A DNA stretch of 64,000 nucleotides from Desulfovibrio sp. JC010 (lineage in GTDB: Bacteria; Desulfobacterota; Desulfovibrionia; Desulfovibrionales; Desulfovibrionaceae): assembly GCF_010470675.1 (NCBI RefSeq), contig NZ_VOIQ01000004.1, forward strand, positions 62,001-126,000, in the 5' to 3' direction. The notes beneath the pieces are model-generated. The model saw nothing but the letters and a program-made list of their open reading frames with translations, was not told the origin of the DNA and searched no databases. Made by a program: the position numbers and the translations under genes. This document shows, piece by piece, positions 25,366 through 32,513 of the stretch. Position 1 is the stretch's first letter; each line of letters begins with the position of its first letter.

Positions 25366-26493
25366 GTGCGAAATTATTCCAACGTGTCCTATTTCACCAC
25401 AGCTCTCATCCGTAGATTGCTCATAGCCGCGCAAAGCCAATACACTGACAACAGCAGGCTCTTCTATCAGTTCGGCAACGCAGAAGCGCAACTCAAAGAT
25501 TTAGAGCAGCTCAAGGAAAGACCGGAATTATCCCTTGAACAGGTACTTGAAGACAAGCAGGAACAGTTTGCCCAGGAACTCAATAATAAAACTTTTCTCT
25601 ACTCCCTACTAAAGGAAAAAGACAAAAAAGACTTACTGCTCGACCTTTCCGCCTACGCCCTTTTAGGCAGGCGGCGCGTCAAACTTCCGTATTACGGTGA
25701 AAACAACATCAGGCTACGCAACGATCTTGTAGCCAGGCACGAGCAGGCTGCACTTGCCGATCCGGAATTATTAGAGGCCGTCAGAAAAAAATGGTTTACC
25801 GACCTCTTTTCACTCTTCCAATACACACACAACGGCTTCGACTTTAAACTGTACACAATATCTGAAGAATTATTCAGGCACAAACACAATCCATCATACA
25901 CAGTCACCGGCGAGAGCCTGAATGTCGCTGTAAGCGAAGGTGATATAGTTCTGGACTGCGGTGCAGCCTTTGGAGATGTTTCCCTGCAGTTCGCGGAAAA
26001 AATCGGTGAATCCGGCCATGTGTACTGCTATGAACCGTACCATCTGTTTCTCAAAGTGTACGAACAGAACATGCTGATGAATCCGGAACTGGCCGCCAGA
26101 ACAACCCTCATAGACAAAGGTGTCTGGCATGTTGACGGAGAAACATTATCCTTTACGGAAGAAGCAGGAAATTCCCGCATAGACGAGGGCAGCCATTCAT
26201 CATTCAAAATAACAACAACCACCATTGATGAAACTGCCTCCAAACTCAACTTATCCCGTGTTGATTTCATAAAAATGGATATCGAAGGTGCCGAACTGAA
26301 TGCCTTGAGAGGGGCTGTAAACACTCTGAAAGAATTCAGGCCCAAACTTGCCATATCCCTCTACCACAACCCCGAAGACTTTTACACGATTCCATTTTTC
26401 CTTAATTCATTATACTTGGGCTATGAATTTTCAATCAATCATCACGACACGAATGAATGGGAAACTGTTCTATACGCTAAAGTTAAAAACTAA
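25366..26493 (+). CDS. FkbM-family SAM methyltransferase
   Basis: 375 aa from a GTG at 25366; AGGAGG five bases earlier decides this start, and the ATG two bases before it is out of frame. The C-terminal half carries the FkbM fold: DIVLDCGAAFGDVSLQF (SAM-binding loop), YCYEPYH and DFIKMDIEGAELNALRGA. The N-terminal 150 residues are a charged, helical, unassigned extension. Members O-methylate sugars or other small molecules; no biosynthetic cluster surrounds it, so the substrate is unknown. Confidence 0.85.
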   Translation: MRNYSNVSYFTTALIRRLLIAAQSQYTDNSRLFYQFGNAEAQLKDLEQLKERPELSLEQVLEDKQEQFAQELNNKTFLYSLLKEKDKKDLLLDLSAYALLGRRRVKLPYYGENNIRLRNDLVARHEQAALADPELLEAVRKKWFTDLFSLFQYTHNGFDFKLYTISEELFRHKHNPSYTVTGESLNVAVSEGDIVLDCGAAFGDVSLQFAEKIGESGHVYCYEPYHLFLKVYEQNMLMNPELAARTTLIDKGVWHVDGETLSFTEEAGNSRIDEGSHSSFKITTTTIDETASKLNLSRVDFIKMDIEGAELNALRGAVNTLKEFRPKLAISLYHNPEDFYTIPFFLNSLYLGYEFSINHHDTNEWETVLYAKVKN

Positions 26494-26508
26494 ACCGGAG
26501 GAAATGCC

Positions 26509-27165
26509 ATGCGTCATAAAAATACAATCGTTCTCGCTTTCGTACTCGCCGCAGCTTTTACCATGAGCGGATGCCAGTCCGCATACTACAAGACCATGGA
26601 AAGCTTCGGCTACCATAAGCGCGACATCCTCGTTTCCAACGTGGAAAAGGCCCGGGAGTCACAGGAAGAAGCCAGCGAGCAGTTTAAGAGCGCACTGGAT
26701 AAATTCAGTGCCCTGACAGGATTCCACGGCGGCGACCTTCAGGAGACATACGAACGCCTCAACGATGAATACGAGGCCAGCGAAGCCGCAGCAGCGGATG
26801 TGCGTAAAAGAATAGATGCTGTTGAGCAGGTCGGGGAAGACCTTTTCGATGAATGGAATACGGAACTTGACCAGTACACCAGCAGAAAACTGCGTAACGA
26901 AAGCCGGGTCAAGCTCTCCAAAACCAAAAGCAAGTTCAAAAGGCTGCTCTCAGCCATGCGCAAGGCAGAAAAGAAAATCGATCCTGTACTCAATGTCTTC
27001 CGCGATCAGGTCCTCTACCTGAAACATAACCTCAATGCGCAGGCCATTGCTTCCCTCAAGTCCGAGCTGACCACCCTTGAAGCCGACATCGGACGCCTGA
27101 TCAAGGAAATGCAGCGTTCCATTGATGAAGCTGACGCTTTTATCAAGGAATTGAAGAAAAATTAA
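26509..27165 (+). CDS. DUF2959-type lipoprotein, coiled coil
   Basis: 218 aa. A lipoprotein signal ends in MSGC. The rest is almost entirely charged helix with heptad character (residues 45-215), beginning YYKTMESFGYHKRDILVSNV, which is the DUF2959 opening. Function is unknown; it is expected at the periplasmic face of a membrane. It follows fkbM by 15 bp with a good GGAGG site, and repeat R4 starts 2-3 bases after its stop codon. Confidence 0.82.
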   Translation: MRHKNTIVLAFVLAAAFTMSGCQSAYYKTMESFGYHKRDILVSNVEKARESQEEASEQFKSALDKFSALTGFHGGDLQETYERLNDEYEASEAAAADVRKRIDAVEQVGEDLFDEWNTELDQYTSRKLRNESRVKLSKTKSKFKRLLSAMRKAEKKIDPVLNVFRDQVLYLKHNLNAQAIASLKSELTTLEADIGRLIKEMQRSIDEADAFIKELKKN

Positions 27166-27167
27166 GA

Positions 27168-27256
27168 ATGCCTCCGGCGGCCCTTCGGGGACCAAAGAAC
27201 CCTTTTGAAAAAGGGTTCTCTGGACTCTCCTAAAACTTTTATTAGGCTTCGCCGCT
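27168..27256 (+). repeat. Intergenic repeat copy R4 (forward)
   Basis: Starts ATGCCTCCGGCGGCCCTTCGG just after a stop codon. It lacks the inner CTGCCGGGGGCC segment. The palindrome is AGAACCCTTTT-GA-AAAAGGGTTCT (27196-27219), then TGGACTCTCCTAAAAC and a TTAGGCTTCGCCGC end. Confidence 0.85.
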
Positions 27257-27281
27257 TTGCTTGGCAGATCATCATTAAACG

Positions 27282-27319
27282 AAAAAATCCCCGGCACTTA
27301 AAGTACCGGGGATTTTTTT
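27282..27319. terminator. Bidirectional terminator
   Basis: AAAAAATCCCCGG pairs with CCGGGGATTTTTT around an 11-nt loop, between convergent genes. Confidence 0.88.
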
Positions 27320-27352
27320 CGCGCTTGTTAAGTCTTTTGCAGCGAAAAACGG

Positions 27353-27736
27353 CTAACCGTTAACCACCTGCAGCTGTTTTTTTACAAATTCCAGTTCGTC
27401 TTCAGATTTACTTCCGGCCATTTCAGCCAGTGCCTGAGCACAGAATGTAAGCATTACATCCGTATCCAGCCCCAGAAGGATGGAACCGTTAGATACGATG
27501 CAGGTCTCGCCCTGATCTTCCATCAGGTAAGCCCTTCTGTCGCGCTCCTCACCATTTCTGGTTGCAATGGAATAACCTGTGCGCCCCTTCTCGGTACTGT
27601 AAATCTTTTCAGATACCAGCTCCCCGCTGTCCTCGTTGTAATTGAGGGATTCACTTTCAAGCTTTCCGATAAAGGAAATCTGGCCGCCGAAATCATTTTC
27701 CAGAGTCACCCTTTTCAGGGCAGCTGACTTTTTCAT
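27353..27736 (-). CDS. Hypothetical protein, 127 aa
   Basis: Not recognised. Soluble and mixed alpha/beta in look, with a beta-rich middle (GGQISFIGKLESESLNY; TGYSIATRNGEERDRRAYL) and a helical C-terminus. There is no signal peptide, cysteine cluster or catalytic motif. It lies 21 bp downstream of the HTH gene on the same strand, so they are probably one operon. Codon use is like the neighbours. Confidence 0.65.
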   Translation of the reverse strand: MKKSAALKRVTLENDFGGQISFIGKLESESLNYNEDSGELVSEKIYSTEKGRTGYSIATRNGEERDRRAYLMEDQGETCIVSNGSILLGLDTDVMLTFCAQALAEMAGSKSEDELEFVKKQLQVVNG

Positions 27737-27757
27737 GATCCTTGTCCACCACTTTTT

Positions 27758-28015
27758 TCAAATGGGCAGTTTCAGTTGCTCAGGACCGTCCTTATCTCCC
27801 TTTTCCTTCTTCGGAGCCGTCTGCAGGCCGGATTCAATATATTCCAGCAGGGAACTTTCCGGCACACGCCACTGGCTGCCGACCTTAATTCCTCGAATCT
27901 TCCCCTCCTGAACCAGCCTGTAGGCCGTTCTGGGATGGATTCTCAGCGTGTCGGCAATCTCTCGAACCGTGTATAGCGTAGGCGAGGGAGTCAAAGCCTT
28001 GTCCTGATTTTTCAA
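27758..28015 (-). CDS. Small helix-turn-helix protein (excisionase/MerR-like, HTH_17)
   Basis: 85 aa. The helix-turn-helix and wing read YTVREIADTLRIHPRTAYRL then GKIRGIKVGSQWRVPESSL, typical of excisionase-family/HTH_17 DNA-binding domains. The Lys/Pro-rich tail is unassigned. No integrase or mobile element is nearby, so it is more likely a regulator than an excisionase. Inverted repeats before its start (28023-28033 and 28040-28054) may be its operators. Confidence 0.8.
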   Translation of the reverse strand: MKNQDKALTPSPTLYTVREIADTLRIHPRTAYRLVQEGKIRGIKVGSQWRVPESSLLEYIESGLQTAPKKEKGDKDGPEQLKLPI

Positions 28016-28022
28016 AATTACA

Positions 28023-28054
28023 CTACGATGTAGCCCTTATGACACTATTTGTCA
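28023..28054. promoter_or_regulatory. Inverted repeats upstream of the HTH gene, possible operators
   Basis: CTAC-GAT-GTAG (28023-28033) and TGACA-CTATT-TGTCA (28040-28054) lie 8-40 bp before the start codon; another TGTCA follows at 28060. A location suited to autoregulation is all that supports this. Confidence 0.3.
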
Positions 28055-28222
28055 AAAAATGTCAAAGAAATGCATTCATGTCTCTTTATTTCTGCCACAA
28101 TACTCCAACAAGCATCAAATCAACCGAAATTACAGCAAAAATAACCCCGCCCCCCCTTGCAAATGAAAACCGTCTGCAAAGATTCGTTGAAAATATTTTC
28201 CATTTTTTTCTTAAAAGAACGG

Positions 28223-28259
28223 AAAAAAGCCCCTCCGGAACGTATCCGGAAGGGCTTTT
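28223..28259 (-). terminator. Terminator of the GT39 gene
   Basis: On the minus strand AAAAGCCCTTCCGGA...TCCGGAGGGGCTTTTTTCC, 24 bp after the stop codon. Confidence 0.88.
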
Positions 28260-28282
28260 GACAGGTCTCTATACGGCTGCTT

Positions 28283-29875
28283 CTAGAATCTCAGCCGCTC
28301 ATCGCGAGGCCAGTAGCCGTTATAATCGTAGCAAAGATACACGGTGAACTTCCGGGCCTTTTTGCCGCGAAAGGTCGTCTGAATATGAATGGGGGAGCTG
28401 ACCCGTTTGAACATCTTCACCATTTCCGGGTCCGGTTCTTTCTTGAACTTCTTCATCACATAGATGCAGTCCCAGCCGATTTTATCCTCAGGACCGGGCC
28501 AGAGGTCATACTGGTTCATGCGCCGGTCGATCCACGCACAATAGGTGCGCGGCTGTCCGGGCACATAAAAAGCCAGAGCGGCGGTCATATCGTACAGCTC
28601 ACTCATGATGAAGACCTTAGAGGGATCTTTGAACTGGGTCTTTTCCAGCTCCACTACCTGCTGACCGAGATCAGTCCAGCCCTTTAAGCGGTGGGTGGGA
28701 TTGAGATGGTCCGGCAGGGGAACAAGGTTCTGGAAATGAAGGACCACAAAAATCACAAGGCTCAAGGTAGCCCACAGGGAACGGAAACGTCCTCTGCGCG
28801 CCCAGAAGCTCTCAAATGCGAATCCGGCAATCATCACCCCGGCAACGTATGAAATAACCGCCCAGTTGCCGAGAACCTTGGTGTGAAAACTCCACAGGAA
28901 AAAGAAAATCCAGACCGGAAGGAAGAACACGGAAAGCAGCGCGCTCTGCCTGTGGTTCAGGTTCATCCGGTTGCGTCCTTTGCCTTTGAGAACAAAGAAC
29001 AAAGCGGCAAAACCGCCGATAAACATGAAGGCCAGCCACCACGGAGTGGCCATGCCCACCTGCTCCCCGGCAAAGGGCAGGAAACGGTCAAAACGCAAAA
29101 ACTGCGTAGCCTCTTTACCTGAAGCACCGATCAGATGGAGAACATGTTTGTAGCCCACAAAATCGTTCTGCATGTTCCAGATCAGGGTGGGCAGGAAACC
29201 GATAAAAATACCGCCGGACAGAGAAAGGAGCAGCTTGCGCCAGAATCCGCGCGGCAGCCTTTCCCGACGCATGAGCAGCAGACCGTACATGACCGAAAGA
29301 CCGGCAAAACCGAGCATGGTGTACTTGGCCAGAATGCCCAGTCCGAAAAAGAAAGTCAGGGCCACAAAAGGCTTGGTCCGGGATTCATTGGAATCGCGCT
29401 CCAGCCCCGGAGGATGCGGAAGCGATGCCTTGTACAAGGCAAAAAGCGCGCAGCTCCAGCAGAGAATGAAAGGATTGTCCGTGGTCATCAGGATTCCTAG
29501 GGCCAGAAAAACCGGCATGGAATTGTAGATGATCAGGGTCCAGACAGCGGCGATGGGCCTCTGCCACATCCTCGCCATACCCCAAAAAAGCACGATCTGG
29601 GTCAGAAATGAACCAACCACCGACCCGAAACGGACCCCGAATTCGGTATTGCCGAAAACAGAGGTCCACAGCCCGATAATCCAGGCGATCAGAGGCCCTT
29701 TGGAATAATAGGTAAGCTGCATGTGCCGGGTCCAGTCCCAGTACTGGGCCTCGTCCTGCACAAGGTTGAGCTGTCCGGTTCCGAGAAACCAGATCCGGGC
29801 AAAGGTGCTCAGTAAAATTATGGCAACAGCCCAGATTACGGGCTTGCTTTTAAACGAATCATTTAACGATGACAC
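28283..29875 (-). CDS. GT39-family membrane glycosyltransferase (ArnT/FlmK-like)
   Basis: 530 aa. An N-terminal helix is followed by the acidic catalytic loop DEAQYWDW (D41, E42), then about ten membrane helices and a soluble C-terminal domain from about residue 400. This is the plan of ArnT/PMT-type transferases that move a sugar from a polyprenyl phosphate to lipid A or protein on the periplasmic side. It is monocistronic. The window also codes for a polyprenyl-P glycosyltransferase and a YdjC deacetylase (50.9-52.7 kb), which could supply its donor. Confidence 0.85.
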   Translation of the reverse strand: MSSLNDSFKSKPVIWAVAIILLSTFARIWFLGTGQLNLVQDEAQYWDWTRHMQLTYYSKGPLIAWIIGLWTSVFGNTEFGVRFGSVVGSFLTQIVLFWGMARMWQRPIAAVWTLIIYNSMPVFLALGILMTTDNPFILCWSCALFALYKASLPHPPGLERDSNESRTKPFVALTFFFGLGILAKYTMLGFAGLSVMYGLLLMRRERLPRGFWRKLLLSLSGGIFIGFLPTLIWNMQNDFVGYKHVLHLIGASGKEATQFLRFDRFLPFAGEQVGMATPWWLAFMFIGGFAALFFVLKGKGRNRMNLNHRQSALLSVFFLPVWIFFFLWSFHTKVLGNWAVISYVAGVMIAGFAFESFWARRGRFRSLWATLSLVIFVVLHFQNLVPLPDHLNPTHRLKGWTDLGQQVVELEKTQFKDPSKVFIMSELYDMTAALAFYVPGQPRTYCAWIDRRMNQYDLWPGPEDKIGWDCIYVMKKFKKEPDPEMVKMFKRVSSPIHIQTTFRGKKARKFTVYLCYDYNGYWPRDERLRF

Positions 29876-29950
29876 TTAATGTGACCTCCTTGCGAGGAAA
29901 CTCATATCCGAGGCTGCATAAGAAGACAACAGCCCGTTTAACGGCAGATA

Positions 29951-29982
29951 ACGCCAAAACAAAGCCCCCGTAAACAGGGGGC
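29951..29982 (-). terminator. Terminator of fliN
   Basis: On the minus strand GCCCCC-TGTTTAC-GGGGGC is followed by TTTGTTTTGG, about 45 bp after the stop codon. Confidence 0.75.
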
Positions 29983-30026
29983 GGAAAATTCAGGAAAATT
30001 TGTCTCAGGATTCCGGCCGACACTCA

Positions 30027-30296
30027 TTACAGGCCCAGCTTCTTGATCCTGTCTTCGGGTTTAATGATCTCAGTAACCCTGAAGCCGAAATTTTCATTAA
30101 TCACAACCAGTTCTCCACGCGCTACCAGCCGCCCTTCCACGTACATGTCCAGCGGTTCCCCGGCCAGCTTGTGCAGCTCGATAACAGTACCCTGACCGAA
30201 CTGAATAATTTCATTAACCAGAAGCTTGGTCCGGCCCATCTCAACTTTTACTTCAAGAGGAATGTCCAGAATGCGTTTCAAACTTTGCTCAGCCAT
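30027..30296 (-). CDS. fliN: FliN-type flagellar motor switch protein
   Basis: 89 aa: essentially one SpoA/FliN C-terminal domain (LDIPLEVKVEMGRTKLLVNEI ... GQGTVIELHKLAGEPLDMYVEG ... NFGFRVTEI). The longer N-terminal arm of E. coli FliN is missing. It would form part of the C-ring at the base of the flagellum. No other switch gene is adjacent, but mot genes and flgM lie elsewhere in the window. Confidence 0.88.
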   Translation of the reverse strand: MAEQSLKRILDIPLEVKVEMGRTKLLVNEIIQFGQGTVIELHKLAGEPLDMYVEGRLVARGELVVINENFGFRVTEIIKPEDRIKKLGL

Positions 30297-30320
30297 TTAT
30301 ATAAATCTCCAATGAAAAGA

Positions 30321-30396
30321 TCCCTGCCGGGGGCCTTAAACCCTTTTCCAAAAGGGTTTAAGAATCCCAAAACGTTTTATTAGGCTTCGCCGCTTC
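30321..30396 (+). repeat. Intergenic repeat copy R5 (forward, 5' end truncated)
   Basis: Begins at TCCCTGCCGGGGGCC, so the GCCTCCGGCGG part is lost. The palindrome TTAAACCCTTTT-CC-AAAAGGGTTTAA (30336-30361) is intact, followed by GAATCCCAAAACGTTTTATT and GGCTTCGCCGC. Confidence 0.8.
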
Positions 30397-30512
30397 GTAT
30401 AACAAATCGGCATTAAAATCGTCTCAATATTCAAATATCGCTTAACTGGATGCAGGATACAGCAAAAAACTACAAACAACCAGCAAAAGACCTGTCCTTT
30501 AATTTCAAGGCC

Positions 30513-31163
30513 TTACTTGACCTGCTCCACAATTGGTCCGCCATCTTTTTGCGGTTGCAAGGCCTGAATGGCGTCTGCGCTTTCGGAAAACAAATCCAGA
30601 GGATGATGACTGATGACCAGCACCTGAAAACCAAGCCGCTCGGCAATGGTCCTGATCAGCTCCATAAATCCGGGAACCAGATCGGGCCGCAGCCAGCAGT
30701 CCTGCTCATCCAGCACCAGAAAAGGTCTGTGAGCATCAGGATTAAGCCGCGACAAGGCAATGAGCCGCAGTCCCACAGAAAGAATATTACAGACCGAGCC
30801 GCCCTGCCCGACCATGATATCTTCTTCGCCGCCCTGATTCAGGATCTGGAAATCCACCTGCAATTTCTTATCGCGGATGGATGCAACAGCCTTAACTTCG
30901 CGATCCTGCCCCAGAATCTCCCGGATGGCATGGGTCAGGTTGGTTTCCAGCTCGCTCAAAAGTTCCCCGAACAAAGCGGTGGAAAGCTCCTCCAGCCGCT
31001 CGGCAGCACCCGGAGCTATCTCCAAAAATTCCTCAACTTTGCACCCTTCTTCGCGCAAAGAATCCCAATCGTCCATACGTGACGAAGCCTTCGCACTTAA
31101 GCGGTCTGCTCTGCGTTCTAAAGATTCCAGCGATGGAATTATTTCATTCGCACAATCTTCCAT
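30513..31163 (-). CDS. Rad50/SMC-like ATPase, C-terminal half as a separate protein
   Basis: 216 aa. An N-terminal helical part (1-85) leads to a C-lobe ATPase half: a signature-like GQGGSVCNILSVGLRLIAL (119-137), Walker B FLVLDE (148-153) and a switch His in VISHH (184-187). It has no Walker A of its own. The protein at 32503-33840 has Walker A and a zinc hook but no Walker B, so the two should combine into one ATPase. The gene is last in the operon, separated from the coiled-coil gene by about 98 bp that hold repeat R6. ATP-driven handling of DNA ends is inferred. Confidence 0.82.
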   Translation of the reverse strand: MEDCANEIIPSLESLERRADRLSAKASSRMDDWDSLREEGCKVEEFLEIAPGAAERLEELSTALFGELLSELETNLTHAIREILGQDREVKAVASIRDKKLQVDFQILNQGGEEDIMVGQGGSVCNILSVGLRLIALSRLNPDAHRPFLVLDEQDCWLRPDLVPGFMELIRTIAERLGFQVLVISHHPLDLFSESADAIQALQPQKDGGPIVEQVK

Positions 31164-31180
31164 AATAAAAACAATCCAAA

Positions 31181-31259
31181 ACTATTAAAAGTTTTTGAAG
31201 AGTCCAGAGAAACTTTTTCCAAAAAGTTTCTTTGGCCCCCGGAGAGCCGCCGGAGGCAT
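31181..31259 (-). repeat. Intergenic repeat copy R6 (reverse), inside an operon
   Basis: On the minus strand it starts 2-3 bases after the coiled-coil gene's stop codon with GCCTCCGGCGGCTCTCCGG. The palindrome AGAAACTTTTT-CC-AAAAAGTTTCT (31208-31231) has diverged from other copies with both arms changed together. It lies between two genes that probably belong to one functional unit. Confidence 0.82.
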
Positions 31260-31261
31260 TC

Positions 31262-31573
31262 TTACCCCTGCTCCAGATTATCCAGGCCTTCTTTAATTGA
31301 CATGATGTGCGCGCGGTACTCGGTGACCAGCCGTGCGTTTTCGGCCTTTTTCTCTTCCAGCAGTCTGGCAAGCTCCTGCGGGTCACTGGTTCCGTACTGC
31401 GCTTTGGCTTCTTCTTCCAGCGCGGCCAACTGGCTGGTGGTGCTGGCCAACTCCTGCTCGGTGCGGATTTTCTTATCATGCAGCCATTTATGCTGTTCTT
31501 TAAGCAGATTAAGTTCCTGCTCAAGGCCGTTTGCGGGCTGACCGCCGTTCTTCATTCCATTACCCATTGCCAT
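31262..31573 (-). CDS. Small coiled-coil protein of the split Rad50/Mre11 operon
   Basis: About 103 aa. After a Gly/Asn-rich start, residues 18-100 are a continuous charged heptad helix (LEQELNLLKEQHKWLHDKKI ... LEEKKAENARLVTEYRAH). The start at 31573 overlaps the end of the Mre11-like gene by 14 nt; downstream in-frame ATGs at 31567 and 31555 are alternatives. It might supply the missing return strand of the Rad50 coiled coil or bridge the two ATPase halves. There is no known family assignment. Confidence 0.75.
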   Translation of the reverse strand: MAMGNGMKNGGQPANGLEQELNLLKEQHKWLHDKKIRTEQELASTTSQLAALEEEAKAQYGTSDPQELARLLEEKKAENARLVTEYRAHIMSIKEGLDNLEQG

Positions 31574-32513
31574 CGGTAACCTCCGTATAGAGTTCCCAGA
31601 TGAGCGTGCTTTCCGGCTCTTCCGGGTCGATATTGTCTGTTAAAAACTGCTTCAGCCCCTCGCCTTCATGGGTCCGTTTCCATGCCAGACGTTCAAGGCC
31701 CTGTAAAAATTTTGATTCCGCTGCTGCGGCATCTTCGGCTTCAGGCAAAAATTCCTGATCAGGAAAAACCTCATAAAAATCACGATGCGGGATTTCCCAT
31801 TTCTCAAGATCCTCGCAATCAGGGGTCCAAATGGAAGCCAGCATCTTGCGCTCAAGGGCGTAACGGGAAAAGGTCAGCCGGGTGATATTTCCGGGATTGG
31901 CCCAAGTGGTCATGCCTGCGACGATGGAATCACGCGGGCCGTGAATATGCCCGTTAATAATCCAGTCGATGCCCGGCTTCTCCTTAATGGCATGCTGTTT
32001 TTTTTCGCACTCAGGAAAAGAAATATTGTGATGGGTCACCCAGACTACTTTGATATATTTCCCGTCCTCACGATCAAATTCCTTGGGAATCGGCGTTGCG
32101 TCCGGCGACGCACCTACCAGCACCAGACCTTGCGGGGTCTCAAGTTCAAAGGCCGGCCCCTGCTCGCTCATGAGCCTTATGGCCCCGGCGGCATCAAGCA
32201 CGGCCATGGAAACATCGGGGGTGAAACGGGCCTGATATTTATCGTGGTTACCCACCAGCACAAACGGCTTATGCTTCCCGAACAGCCCGATCATATCCAC
32301 CAGCAGGGAATTGCCGTTATCGCGCGGCCAATGGAAAAGATCACCGAGAATAAGGGGGACCATACCCAACTCTTCCGCCCGCTTGAAACAGGCTTCAAGC
32401 TTGGCCAGCACATCCCCGGCAAAGTCTCCCAAACGCTGCCCCGGAGGGGTGGAAGCAATGTGCGGATCACCGATGAGGAACAGCCCTTTGGCTTTGACTC
32501 TCTCAAGACTCAT
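31560..32513 (-). CDS. Mre11/SbcD-like metallophosphoesterase
   Basis: 317 aa. All calcineurin-like phosphoesterase motifs are present: GDPHIAS (D16, H18), ILGDLFHW (D58), VGNHDK (N89, H90), VTHHN (H161/H162) and NGHIHG (H189, H191). The C-terminal 90 residues are acidic and may dock onto the ATPase. It overlaps the Rad50-N gene by 11 nt and the coiled-coil gene by 14 nt, so the three are tightly coupled. A Mn-dependent nuclease acting with the split ATPase is the likely role. Confidence 0.87.
   Translation of the reverse strand: MSLERVKAKGLFLIGDPHIASTPPGQRLGDFAGDVLAKLEACFKRAEELGMVPLILGDLFHWPRDNGNSLLVDMIGLFGKHKPFVLVGNHDKYQARFTPDVSMAVLDAAGAIRLMSEQGPAFELETPQGLVLVGASPDATPIPKEFDREDGKYIKVVWVTHHNISFPECEKKQHAIKEKPGIDWIINGHIHGPRDSIVAGMTTWANPGNITRLTFSRYALERKMLASIWTPDCEDLEKWEIPHRDFYEVFPDQEFLPEAEDAAAAESKFLQGLERLAWKRTHEGEGLKQFLTDNIDPEEPESTLIWELYTEVTDGNG

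Noticed and set aside
27758-28015. Excisionase of a mobile element
   Set aside because: No integrase, attachment repeats or phage genes are nearby; the HTH_17 domain is also common in ordinary regulators.
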